From DAOTTW01 sp034437615 (GTDB lineage Bacteria; Chloroflexota; Anaerolineae; Aggregatilineales; Phototrophicaceae), in the NCBI GenBank assembly GCA_034437615.1, contig DAOTTW010000245.1, forward strand, positions 1 through 16,068: a DNA stretch of 16,068 bases, given 5' to 3'. The notes beneath the pieces were generated by a model. The model did no database searches, had not been told where the DNA came from, and saw nothing but the letters and a program-made list of their open reading frames with translations. The first letter of the stretch is position 1. Each line of letters starts with the position of its first letter. The translations under genes and the position numbers were made by a program. Positions 1-6,594 of the stretch are shown here, piece by piece.

Positions 1-17
1 GGCTGCCGCAGGGCCAA

Positions 18-191
18 CCCCCCTGAAGGGGGCTATTGCACGCTGCATACAGCCTGCTTGAGCAGGCTTGTCCTTACCGGAGCCGGACGTTTTAACGTCT
101 GGCGACTGAGCATGGGACATGTGGCTGAGTCGTTACGCCGCCTCGGACGCCAAGAATGGTGTCCCTACGGTCCACAGCGGTTGTGTAGGGG
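18..191. other. Structured non-coding stretch with several inverted repeats
   Basis: No convincing gene lies before position 239; instead there is a chain of hairpin-capable repeats. C6/G5 flank TGAA at 18-32. AGCCTGC and GCAGGCT (51-57, 62-68) enclose TTGA. GCCGGACGTT and AACGTCTGGC (82-91, 94-103) pair with one wobble. GGACGCCA and TGGTGTCC (145-152, 157-164) enclose AGAA. CCCTAC and GTAGGG (163-168, 185-190) form another stem. The last two resemble the GGACGC...GTCCCTAC hairpins at 4864-4924, so part of this stretch probably belongs to the same dispersed repeat family. It could also include a terminator for a gene left of the window or an unrecognised RNA; I matched no known RNA family. 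Confidence 0.4.
122..137 (+). repeat. 16-bp direct repeat, copy 1
   Basis: TGGCTGAGTCGTTACG occurs here and again, identically, at 5039-5054. Both copies are intergenic and lie upstream of a plus-strand gene. An exact 16-mer shared by chance within 16 kb is unlikely but not impossible. Confidence 0.55.
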
Positions 192-238
192 AGCCGAAAT
201 ACTAATTCGTTACGCATATCATTTAAGGAAGGTAGCTT

Positions 239-1135
239 ATGGCAACGGTTGAGCACCTGCTGACGACGGCAGATGTCCTCGGTGAAGGTCCTATCTGGCA
301 TACGGGCGAGCAACGCCTGTACTGGATATGTGTAGAAGGCGGCACGATCTCGCGCTGGTCACCTACACAGGCAGACCCGACGACCTTTGAGCAATACGCG
401 GTGGGCATGAAAGTGGGCTGCATCGCGTTTTGGGCTGGCGGTGGGCTGATCGTCGGCGCGGAGAAGGGCATCGGGGTTATGCCTGCGTTTGGCGAACCGA
501 TGCAACTTTTGCAGGATAACAGCGCTTATCCACCTGCGGGTGAGCGCTTGAACGATGGCGCGGCAGACCGTCAGGGGCGCTTCTGGGTGGGCAGCATGAG
601 CCAAGCGCCAGAAAACAAGCTGTACCGGATGACGCAAGCGGGTGATGTGCAGGTGGCAGTAATGGAAACGGGCTTGACCATCTCGAACGGCATCGGCTGG
701 TCACCGGATAAGCGCAGCATGTACCTGTCGGATTCTGGCGTGGGCTGCATCTATGCCTATGATTTCGCGCCGGAAACGGGCGACATTAGCAATCGGCGCG
801 TGCTATTTGAGGCGGCAGCGGGTGAGGGCGTGGCCGATGGCCTGACGGTTGATAGCGAAGGGGCTATCTGGGCGGCCTTCTGGGATGGCTGGAAGGTGGC
901 ACGCATCGCGCCGGATGATGGGCGCATTATGCAGACGGTCCCTATGCCTGTGCAGCGCCCGACCAGTGTGGCCTTCGGTGGCGCGGACCTGAACGAGTTA
1001 TATGTGTCATCCGCAAAGAAGGATTTATCCCCGGCAGAGCTTACGCAGCAACCGCAGGCTGGGCACCTGTTCCGCGTGCGGGTCGGTGTGCGTGGCCTGC
1101 CAGAGCCGCAGGTGCGGCTGTCTATGGCTCGCTGA
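239..1135 (+). CDS. SMP-30/gluconolactonase/LRE family protein
   Basis: A 298-aa six-bladed beta-propeller of the SMP-30/gluconolactonase/LRE family, the usual length for the family. Members are metal-dependent lactonases that open sugar lactones such as gluconolactone. The family signature runs the whole length: LGEGPIW with Glu16; ERLNDGAAD with Arg103 and Asn105; RFWVGSM; TISNGIGWSPD with Asn150; VADGLTVDSEGAIWAAFWDG with Asp200; and AFGGADLNELYVSSA near the C-terminus. Glu16, Asn150 and Asp200 correspond to the metal ligands Glu18, Asn154 and Asp204 of human SMP30, so the site looks intact. There is no signal peptide, so it is cytoplasmic. The ATG at 239 follows AAGGAAGG (225-232) at 6 nt, a strong ribosome site. 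The gene stands alone and its last 14 bases overlap the end of the opposing WD40 gene. The exact lactone substrate cannot be told from sequence. Confidence 0.93.
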   Translation: MATVEHLLTTADVLGEGPIWHTGEQRLYWICVEGGTISRWSPTQADPTTFEQYAVGMKVGCIAFWAGGGLIVGAEKGIGVMPAFGEPMQLLQDNSAYPPAGERLNDGAADRQGRFWVGSMSQAPENKLYRMTQAGDVQVAVMETGLTISNGIGWSPDKRSMYLSDSGVGCIYAYDFAPETGDISNRRVLFEAAAGEGVADGLTVDSEGAIWAAFWDGWKVARIAPDDGRIMQTVPMPVQRPTSVAFGGADLNELYVSSAKKDLSPAELTQQPQAGHLFRVRVGVRGLPEPQVRLSMAR

Positions 1136-2336
1136 TGCCGTAGAGGTGCACAGAACCCGTTGCATCGAAAAACGCAATCGTCAGGCCGTCATCCGACCAA
1201 TCGGCGCTGACGATGCGGCGTGTGGGCAGGTCTAAATCCGCACGCGGGATGGTTTCGTCGGCTTGTGCGAGGTTCCATAGGCTGATAGCACGCTCAAACA
1301 CCGTCGTGACCATCAGGCTGCTATCGGGCGAAAAATCCGCAGACATGCGATCCCCGCTGACATCGAGCAGGCGCGTAAAGACTTTGCCCGTGCCCACGTC
1401 GATAACCAGCATATCGGCGTTGCCACCCGCCAGCAGCAGATAGCGACCATCCGGCGAAAAAGCAAAGACATCTGCTGCGCCGTTGGGTTGTAGCGGCAGC
1501 GTGTAGAGCAGTGCTGCTGGCGTGGCCGTGTCGTTGGGCAGCCGCCACATGTAAAGCTGCTGCGCGGTTGCGCTGGCCAGCAGTGTGTCATCCGGCGAGA
1601 AGGCCAGGCGCTGCACGACTGCGCCATCATGGTCGTAGGCGGCTACGACGCTGCGCTCGGCCCAATCCCATACCTGCACATCTGCATCGAGTGTGAAGCT
1701 AGCAACGCTGCGGCCATCGTTGGAAAAGGTCAGCAGGTCCAGCGGCAGGTTACCCGCCGTGACGGTTGCTCTGGCTGTGCGGGTGACGACCTCCCACAGC
1801 TTGAAGGTGCCATCCACGCCGCCGAGCGCTAGCAAACCGTCAAAATCGTAATAAGCCTGTGCGCCGCTGTAGGTCTCGTGGCCGCTGAGGGTGGTTTGCC
1901 GTGCGCCGCTGGTCGCATCATAGATCAGGATGTCGCCCTCGGTGGTGATGGTGTAGATGTCGGCTTTATCCGGCGCGAAATAGACGTGGTTGCTCTGCCC
2001 TCGGCTGACGTTGAAGAAGCTGGTGCCGTTCACCAAATCCCACACGGACAGCACATCGTTGTTGAGCGTGGCCAGCGCGATGCCATCGGGCGAAAAATCA
2101 TGTGCGAAGACCGTGCTAGGGCGGGTTGTGTCGGGGTCCAGCCGCCCTAAGTAGCGGATGCGGTCGGCGTTTTCGGCGCTGATGGCCGCAATGGGTTCGC
2201 TGAAGCTGGGTGCTGTGGGTGTTATGTCGGCTGTCGGCTCACGCTGGGGTGGTGCAGGTGTCGGTGCCGCACCACAGGCCGCCAACAGCATCAGCAGCAG
2301 GGGTAACAGAATGCGGGTTGTACGGGTTTTGGCCAT
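1122..2336 (-). CDS. WD40-repeat (beta-propeller) lipoprotein
   Basis: A 404-aa exported lipoprotein. Residues 1-20 form a lipoprotein signal peptide (KTRTTR n-region, Leu-rich core) ending in the lipobox LLAAC with Cys21 as the lipidated residue. A short Pro/Thr-rich linker (about 22-50) follows. From residue 75 to the end there are about eight WD40-type units of the pattern FSPDG...L.VWD, ending near residues 100, 140, 182, 224, 265, 313, 355 and 399, so the mature protein is essentially one beta-propeller on the outer face of the membrane. No catalytic motif is visible; such propellers usually act in protein binding. It lies 101 bp downstream of the histidine kinase on the same strand, which suggests co-transcription and perhaps a sensory accessory role (inference). 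The ribosome site is weak: GGGAG lies 13 nt before the ATG. The 3' end overlaps the SMP-30 gene by 14 bp, tail to tail. Confidence 0.88.
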   Translation of the reverse strand: MAKTRTTRILLPLLLMLLAACGAAPTPAPPQREPTADITPTAPSFSEPIAAISAENADRIRYLGRLDPDTTRPSTVFAHDFSPDGIALATLNNDVLSVWDLVNGTSFFNVSRGQSNHVYFAPDKADIYTITTEGDILIYDATSGARQTTLSGHETYSGAQAYYDFDGLLALGGVDGTFKLWEVVTRTARATVTAGNLPLDLLTFSNDGRSVASFTLDADVQVWDWAERSVVAAYDHDGAVVQRLAFSPDDTLLASATAQQLYMWRLPNDTATPAALLYTLPLQPNGAADVFAFSPDGRYLLLAGGNADMLVIDVGTGKVFTRLLDVSGDRMSADFSPDSSLMVTTVFERAISLWNLAQADETIPRADLDLPTRRIVSADWSDDGLTIAFFDATGSVHLYGISEP

Positions 2337-2437
2337 CGCTTTGTGTTTGCTCCCAATTGTGTTAACTCAGATGTGGTCGTCTTGCCAGATTTTGTATGTC
2401 AGCACGGCCTATGGTCGGGGTGCAGTGTGCAGCGCCC

Positions 2438-4021
2438 CTAGAGCGTTTCGCGTGTGCGATTTGCCTGAGATACCTGCCTTTGCGAAGACTGAGAAAGTGG
2501 GGGCAGCCAGATCATAAACGTAGACCCTGTGCCCTTGCCATCACTATGCACGCGGATTTCACCGCCGTGCGCCTGGATAATCTCGCGTGCGATGGCCAGG
2601 CCCAGGCCGGTGCCGCGTTTGGGGCCGCGTGATTTATCCACCTGATAGAAGCGCTCGAACACACGCGGTAAATCCGCTTTTGGGATGCCGATGCCGGTAT
2701 CGCGCACAGTGACCTGGACGCCGCCGCGTGCGACCTGGGTTTTGAGCCAGATTTGGCCGCCTTCCGGGGTGTATTTTACGGCATTGCTCAGCAGATTTTC
2801 CAGCACCTGCGCCAAACGGTCGCCATCCCCGGCGATATGTGGCAGCGGGCCGCTGTCTATGTGCATGGTGATGTTCTTTTTGCGGGCTACCAAGACCATG
2901 CGCTGCCCGATAGCCGCCGCCATCTCGCCCATGTCTAACGCGGTCATCTTCATAGATAAGCGCCCCGCCTGCAAGCGTGCCAAATCCGTCAGTTCCACGA
3001 CCATGCGGTTGAGGCGTGCGGCTTCGTCGTGGATGACCCTGGCGGCTTTGGCTGGGTCGTTGGTGGCAGCGTCGATGATGGCCTGTGAATAGCCTTGAAT
3101 GCTGGTGAGTGGCGTCTTGAGGTCATGCGAGACGTTGGCCAAGAATTCGCGCTGTGATTGCTGTGCAGCACGGACATCAGCCGTCATGCTATTGAACGCA
3201 GAGGCGACGGCACGCACTTCTTTGGGGCCGCGCTCCGGTACGACGACGCTATAATCCCCTGCTGCCACGCCGGAAGCGCCCTTTGATAGCGATTGCAAGG
3301 GGCGTGCAATGCTGCGGCTCGTGATGAGCGCCAGCACGACCGCCACAATCAAGCCGACGACGCCAGCCTGCAACAGGGCCGGTAACAACGAACTGCTGAA
3401 TTCGTTCAGGGTATCTTGCAGCGATGCGGTCGGCTGTTGATCGGCCACGACCAGCATGACAGTGGCACCACGTTCACGAATCACGTCAACGCCGGACCAC
3501 TCTACGCCTGCCATCAACCACTCGGTACCGTCTGCGTCGGTTGAACTGCCGAAAATCTGCCGTGTGGTTGCGCCGCCCGGTCTGGGGGCACGCAGCAGTC
3601 GTGCACTGCTATAGCTGACCTCTTGCAACACGAGATGAGCGCGTTCGGTGTACTGGTTATGGCTATCGTACAGGATGCGGTGCTGTCGGCCACGCCCGCC
3701 GCCGACAATCAGCACGCGGATGTCGTTCACAGCCGCGAAGTTGCCGAGTTCTTCATGCAAGCGGTTGGTGACAAAGCGGCTATCGGCATTGATTAGCGTC
3801 GGCACGATATTGCGGCTTGTCAGGCCCTGTAGCATGGCCGCCAATTCGGTGTAGGTCGGCGTGGCGGGGGCAGGGCGTGACCCTGTGATGACCAGCAGCG
3901 CAAAGCTAATCACCAGCAGCGAGACAGCCAGCAGAAGCAGGTAACTCATCAATAATTGGTTGTGTAGGCTCAGGCGTGAAAGCATAGGACGGCATCTACT
4001 CGCATATTTGTATAGCGGCAT
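2438..4021 (-). CDS. Membrane sensor histidine kinase (HAMP, HisKA, HATPase_c)
   Basis: A 527-aa sensor kinase. TM1 spans about residues 23-46, an extracytoplasmic sensor region about 47-212 and TM2 about 213-235. A HAMP linker follows (about 236-288, starting SRSIARPLQSL). The HisKA motif FLANVSHDLKTPLTS has phospho-acceptor His299. The ATPase domain shows the N box (LENLLSNAVKYTP, about 407-419), G1 box DTGIGIP (441-447), F box (FERFYQVD) and G2 box GTGLGLAIA (470-478), so all catalytic boxes are intact. The architecture matches the WalK/ResE/BaeS-like class. The sensor region has no cysteine and resembles no domain I can name, so the signal is unknown. It lies 41 bp downstream of the response regulator gene, its presumed partner. 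Start: Met1 at 4021 gives a basic n-region; Met13 at 3985 is an alternative, and neither has a clear ribosome site. Confidence 0.94.
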   Translation of the reverse strand: MPLYKYASRCRPMLSRLSLHNQLLMSYLLLLAVSLLVISFALLVITGSRPAPATPTYTELAAMLQGLTSRNIVPTLINADSRFVTNRLHEELGNFAAVNDIRVLIVGGGRGRQHRILYDSHNQYTERAHLVLQEVSYSSARLLRAPRPGGATTRQIFGSSTDADGTEWLMAGVEWSGVDVIRERGATVMLVVADQQPTASLQDTLNEFSSSLLPALLQAGVVGLIVAVVLALITSRSIARPLQSLSKGASGVAAGDYSVVVPERGPKEVRAVASAFNSMTADVRAAQQSQREFLANVSHDLKTPLTSIQGYSQAIIDAATNDPAKAARVIHDEAARLNRMVVELTDLARLQAGRLSMKMTALDMGEMAAAIGQRMVLVARKKNITMHIDSGPLPHIAGDGDRLAQVLENLLSNAVKYTPEGGQIWLKTQVARGGVQVTVRDTGIGIPKADLPRVFERFYQVDKSRGPKRGTGLGLAIAREIIQAHGGEIRVHSDGKGTGSTFMIWLPPLSQSSQRQVSQANRTRETL

Positions 4022-4062
4022 TCGTTGCTAGAGGCGCAAAAGCGACGCTGACGCGCTATTTA

Positions 4063-4749
4063 TCATTCAATTAATTTGTAGCCGACGCCCCACACCGTTT
4101 CGATGCTGGGCGTCATGCCCTGCAACTTATGGCGCAGGTGCGCAATGTGTACATCGACTGTGCGCGTTTCCCCGGCGAAGTTATAGCCCCACACGACATT
4201 CAGCAGGCGCTCTCGGCTGAACACCAGGCCGGGATTTTCGGCCAGGGTCAGCAGCAGATCAAATTCTTTCATGCGTAGCTCCACGTTGCGCCCGTCGATT
4301 TGCAGCGTGCGCTGCTTTGGGTGGATGGCCAGATTGCCGAGTTGCACGGGCTTGTTGGCGTCTTGCTCGTCATTGATAGGTTTACGGTCACTGCGCCGCA
4401 GAATCGCCTTGACGCGGGCGACGAGTTCACGCGGGTTGAAGGGTTTCGTCAGATAATCGTCTGCGCCGAGTTCCAGCCCCACAATTTTGTCGATGTCGTC
4501 GCTACGGGCGGTCAACATGATAATGGGGATGTCGGATTGTGCGCGCACGCGGCGGCACACCTCTAGCCCGTCGATACCCGGCAGCATCAAATCCAGCACC
4601 ACCAGGGCGGGCGGCTGGTTCAGGATGCGCGTCAGCGCGTCGTGGCCATCTGTTGTGCTCTCGACGCGGTAGCCTTCTTGCTCGATGTACATTTTTGCCA
4701 GGTCGATAATGCGCTGTTCGTCGTCCACCACCAGAATATGATCGGCCAT
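4063..4749 (-). CDS. OmpR/PhoB-family response regulator
   Basis: A 228-aa DNA-binding response regulator of normal length. The receiver domain (about 4-118) has the acidic pair in VVDDE, phospho-acceptor Asp53 in VVLDLMLPG, Thr80 in IIMLTAR and Lys102 in YLTKPF. A linker then leads to a winged-helix Trans_reg_C domain (about 132-228) with FDLLLTLAENPGLVFSRERL, the recognition helix RTVDVHIAHLRHKL, and the closing VWGVGYKLIE. It should be phosphorylated by the downstream kinase and regulate transcription; its targets are unknown. The frame stays open upstream to 4974, but Met at 4749 is chosen because receiver homology starts there and GGAAGG lies 8 nt before it. The upstream reading crosses the MITE-like element and is not protein-like. 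Confidence 0.95.
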   Translation of the reverse strand: MADHILVVDDEQRIIDLAKMYIEQEGYRVESTTDGHDALTRILNQPPALVVLDLMLPGIDGLEVCRRVRAQSDIPIIMLTARSDDIDKIVGLELGADDYLTKPFNPRELVARVKAILRRSDRKPINDEQDANKPVQLGNLAIHPKQRTLQIDGRNVELRMKEFDLLLTLAENPGLVFSRERLLNVVWGYNFAGETRTVDVHIAHLRHKLQGMTPSIETVWGVGYKLIE

Positions 4750-4757
4750 GCCTGCCG

Positions 4758-4763
4758 CCTTCC
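4758..4763 (-). promoter_or_regulatory. Ribosome binding site fixing the response regulator start
   Basis: On the minus strand the sequence reads GGAAGG, then 8 nt, then the ATG at 4749. This supports the 228-aa product over the longer open frame that begins at 4974. Confidence 0.75.
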
Positions 4764-4821
4764 GTGTGTTTTTGCGAATAAGCCACAGGATAGCATATTT
4801 CGCCCGTTTAATGCACGATAG

Positions 4822-4827
4822 TTTATA
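4822..4827 (-). promoter_or_regulatory. Possible -10 element of the response regulator at the repeat edge
   Basis: The minus strand reads TATAAA here, about 75 nt before the regulator start. It straddles the left end of the MITE-like element. No good -35 hexamer lies 16-18 nt upstream, so this is only a candidate. Confidence 0.22.
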
Positions 4828-4994
4828 GGGGTAGGTATTTGGTTTTTCGTTGTTCCTGTGTGGCGGACGCACCAGTGGCGCGTCCCTACAGACCTGTTGT
4901 GAATGATTACGACCCTGTAGGGACAGGGCACTGACCTGTCCGGGGCGGTGCAAACCGCCATAAAATGTGGCCAAACATCAAATACCTACCCCTG
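4826..4994. mobile_element. MITE-like element with terminal inverted repeats and TA flanks
   Basis: AGGGGTAGGTATTTG at 4827-4841 is repeated as a perfect 15-bp inverted copy at 4979-4993. With one mismatch the match extends to 20 bp (4822-4841 and 4979-4998). TA precedes position 4826 and TA follows 4994, as expected of a TA target duplication from an IS630/Tc1-mariner-type transposase. The 169-bp interior has no gene but holds consecutive hairpins. GGACGC/GCGTCC lie at 4864-4869 and 4879-4884. GTCCCTACAG/CTGTAGGGAC (4882-4891, 4915-4924) is a perfect 10-bp pair. GGACAGG/CCTGTCC lie at 4921-4927 and 4935-4941. GGCGGT/ACCGCC (4944-4949, 4954-4959) closes a GCAA loop. No transposase is present, so it would be non-autonomous. 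A non-mobile intergenic hairpin repeat is the alternative. Confidence 0.6.
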
Positions 4995-5038
4995 TAAAGA
5001 TTGAGGGGGTGAGGGCCAATTCGCGGGCAAAATGGGCC

Positions 5039-5054
5039 TGGCTGAGTCGTTACG
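5039..5054 (+). repeat. 16-bp direct repeat, copy 2
   Basis: Identical to 122-137. It lies 43 bp right of the MITE-like element and about 30 bp upstream of the -10 box at 5085, where a regulator or polymerase contact would be plausible but is not shown. Confidence 0.55.
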
Positions 5055-5084
5055 AAGTTAGCGCTTTACTTATGCAAAAGTGAG

Positions 5085-5090
5085 TATAAT
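5085..5090 (+). promoter_or_regulatory. -10 box (TATAAT) for the 5131-8335 operon
   Basis: A perfect TATAAT in a locally A/T-rich stretch (5064-5096), 40 nt before the first ATG of the operon. The -35 is poor: TTTACT at 5065-5070 gives only a 14-nt spacer, and the hexamer at 17 nt is CGCTTT. Activator dependence could explain this. Confidence 0.45.
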
Positions 5091-5130
5091 ATGAGTAGGC
5101 AACTGCACACCAACGCACATCGGCAGCACT

Positions 5131-5427
5131 ATGACAGCGCTGATTTTATTTGACCCGCAGCACACTTCACAGGATCAGGTCTCGCAGACGTGCGCTAATT
5201 TGGTGGCCGCTCATGAACGTGTGCGTTTGGTTCAGGTCGGGCGCTTGGTGCCACGTGACCTGCGTAACGTCCGGTATTTTGTGATGGCCTGCCCACGACA
5301 ACACTTCGCGCAATCCATGCAGGCTGCCGTTGATAGCCACACGGATGCTGGTATGATGACGCTTTCACTGCCGGACTTGCAGCGCATGATCTGGTTTCGT
5401 CAGCAGAGCTATCGTCGTGTCGTATAG
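5131..5427 (+). CDS. Small hypothetical protein, first gene of glycosyltransferase operon
   Basis: A 98-aa protein I do not recognise. It has no signal peptide and no membrane segment, so it should be cytoplasmic. The first 40 residues alternate hydrophobic strands (TALILFD, RVRLVQVG) with a helix (about 14-28). A third strand-like stretch (VRYFVMAC, 47-54) and a C-terminal Arg/Gln-rich helix (about 80-98) follow, giving an alpha/beta look like a small Rossmann-type fold; no active-site motif is evident. Support for coding comes from a TATAAT 40 nt upstream, codon use like its neighbours, and a lipoprotein gene following after 48 bp. Against it, no clear ribosome site precedes the ATG at 5131. 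It may be translated from a nearly leaderless transcript or start differently. Confidence 0.5.
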   Translation: MTALILFDPQHTSQDQVSQTCANLVAAHERVRLVQVGRLVPRDLRNVRYFVMACPRQHFAQSMQAAVDSHTDAGMMTLSLPDLQRMIWFRQQSYRRVV

Positions 5428-5431
5428 GGGC

Positions 5432-5449
5432 GTCTGCTGGCTGGCAGAC
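5432..5449 (+). other. Small hairpin between operon genes 1 and 2
   Basis: GTCTGC and GCAGAC (5432-5437, 5444-5449) enclose TGGCTG. No T-run follows, so it is not a standard terminator. It lies just before the ribosome site of the lipoprotein gene and might shape the mRNA between the two genes. Confidence 0.3.
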
Positions 5450-5461
5450 TGGCGTACATAT

Positions 5462-5466
5462 AGGAG
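5462..5466 (+). promoter_or_regulatory. Ribosome binding site pointing to an ATT start
   Basis: AGGAG lies 9 nt before ATT at 5476 and is the only strong Shine-Dalgarno sequence upstream of the lipoprotein gene. The candidate starts at 5503 (CTG) and 5527 (TTG) have none nearby. Confidence 0.4.
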
Positions 5467-5475
5467 CAGAGGGCA

Positions 5476-6594
5476 ATTAAGACGGTCAATCAGCATCGCA
5501 CACTGAAGATAGGCATAAGGCTAGGGTTGCTGGCTGTGCTGCTCGTATTGGCGGCTTGCGCACCCGCAAACATCGAGACGACGCCGATTGCGACCATTAC
5601 ACCGCTGCCGACGGCAACGCCGGATGTGGTCAACGCTGGCCAGCCGAATAACCCCCTGCGCATGGTAATTAAGCCCGCCGACCCCGAATTCGCACGCCTG
5701 CTGGAAGCCCGCCTGGAGGACGAGATTTTGCTGGCGTCATCCGTCACGGTGGATATTGTGCTGGTAGAGCGCTACGCCGATGCGCTAGCGGCCCTGTGTG
5801 AGACGGGCACGCCGCGCCTATCAGTCGTGTGGCTGGATGGCCTCGGTTATCTGGCGGCGCAAGCGCAAAACTGCGGTGAGGTGGTGCTGCGCATCCGCCG
5901 CGATCAACGCCTCGGTGAAGCCGGGGTCGTCCTCTTGAATGCAACGCTAGGGACTGGTAACGTTGCCAATTTGATCGACAACACCTATTGTCGGCTTGGT
6001 TTCGATGATTTTTATAGCTGGTTGCTGCCATCGCTGCTTTTCCGCGCACGCAATATCGACCCGGCGCGTTTTGAGGCCGTCGTGGATTATGACGATACGG
6101 ACGCATTGCTGACGGCGCTGGCACGCGGCGATTGTGCAGGTGCTGCTGTATCACAATCGCGCTATAACGCATTGGTCAACGGCGATGATCGGCGTGCAGC
6201 GGCCATCAGAATTGGCGAAAGCAGTATCCGCTTCCCGCATGATGTGCTGATGTACCCGAATGCGATCCCGTTGGCGGCACGCCTATCGCTGACTGAGGGC
6301 TTGCAAGCGCTGGACACGGATTTAGACGCGGACGCCAGCACCGCAACACCTGCGGCGACTGTGACGCCTGATGCAGAAGGCACTGCTGAGCCGGAAAGCA
6401 CAGCCGAAGCGGATATGACCGCGACGCCACAGCCTACGTCCGGCGCACCCGCGCCAGCGGCTATGCCGACCAACCTGCTAGCGCCGTTTTTCGGGGATGG
6501 GGCGCTGATTGTGCAGGCCGCCCCGGAGGATTTTAGCGAATTGGCGGCATTCATCGAGGAGACGGGACTGGACATCAAGGAGCTAGGCAACTGA
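5476..6594 (+). CDS. PhnD-like substrate-binding lipoprotein, probable ATT start
   Basis: An extracytoplasmic binding lipoprotein, 372 aa from ATT at 5476 or 355 aa from the first conventional start, TTG at 5527. The TTG product would begin MLAVLLVLAAC, with no positive n-region. The reading frame upstream adds Lys, Arg, His, Lys and Arg residues before the Leu-rich core, a normal lipoprotein signal. ATT has AGGAG 9 nt upstream; CTG at 5503 (then Lys-Ile-Gly-Ile-Arg) is the other option. Lipidated Cys is residue 28. After a Thr/Pro linker, about residues 60-280 resemble the PhnD/phosphonate-type periplasmic binding family, with the hinge-like DDTDALLTALARGDCAGAAVSQ. Four further cysteines (108, 133, 172, 220) could form two disulfides. 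A low-complexity Ala/Thr/Pro/Glu linker (about 283-335) precedes a short C-terminal piece. No ABC permease or ATPase lies nearby. Its stop overlaps the next start. The ligand is unknown. Confidence 0.82.
   Translation: MKTVNQHRTLKIGIRLGLLAVLLVLAACAPANIETTPIATITPLPTATPDVVNAGQPNNPLRMVIKPADPEFARLLEARLEDEILLASSVTVDIVLVERYADALAALCETGTPRLSVVWLDGLGYLAAQAQNCGEVVLRIRRDQRLGEAGVVLLNATLGTGNVANLIDNTYCRLGFDDFYSWLLPSLLFRARNIDPARFEAVVDYDDTDALLTALARGDCAGAAVSQSRYNALVNGDDRRAAAIRIGESSIRFPHDVLMYPNAIPLAARLSLTEGLQALDTDLDADASTATPAATVTPDAEGTAEPESTAEADMTATPQPTSGAPAPAAMPTNLLAPFFGDGALIVQAAPEDFSELAAFIEETGLDIKELGN

Noticed and set aside
18..191. Known riboswitch, tmRNA, RNase P or 6S RNA
   Set aside because: None of the conserved sequence boxes of these families could be recognised.
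1..252. Frame open from the window edge to 252, with an ATG-like start at 58
   Set aside because: It is filled with inverted repeats, uses rare AGG and ATA codons, overlaps the strong ribosome site of the SMP-30 gene and resembles no protein. A short frame ending at 61 could be the tail of an upstream gene but cannot be judged.
1100..1160. Terminator between the convergent SMP-30 and WD40 genes
   Set aside because: The genes overlap by 14 bp and no stem with a T-run is visible around the junction.
4750..4974. N-terminal extension of the response regulator
   Set aside because: The extra 75 residues are read through the MITE-like element and leader; receiver homology and the ribosome site both place the start at 4749.
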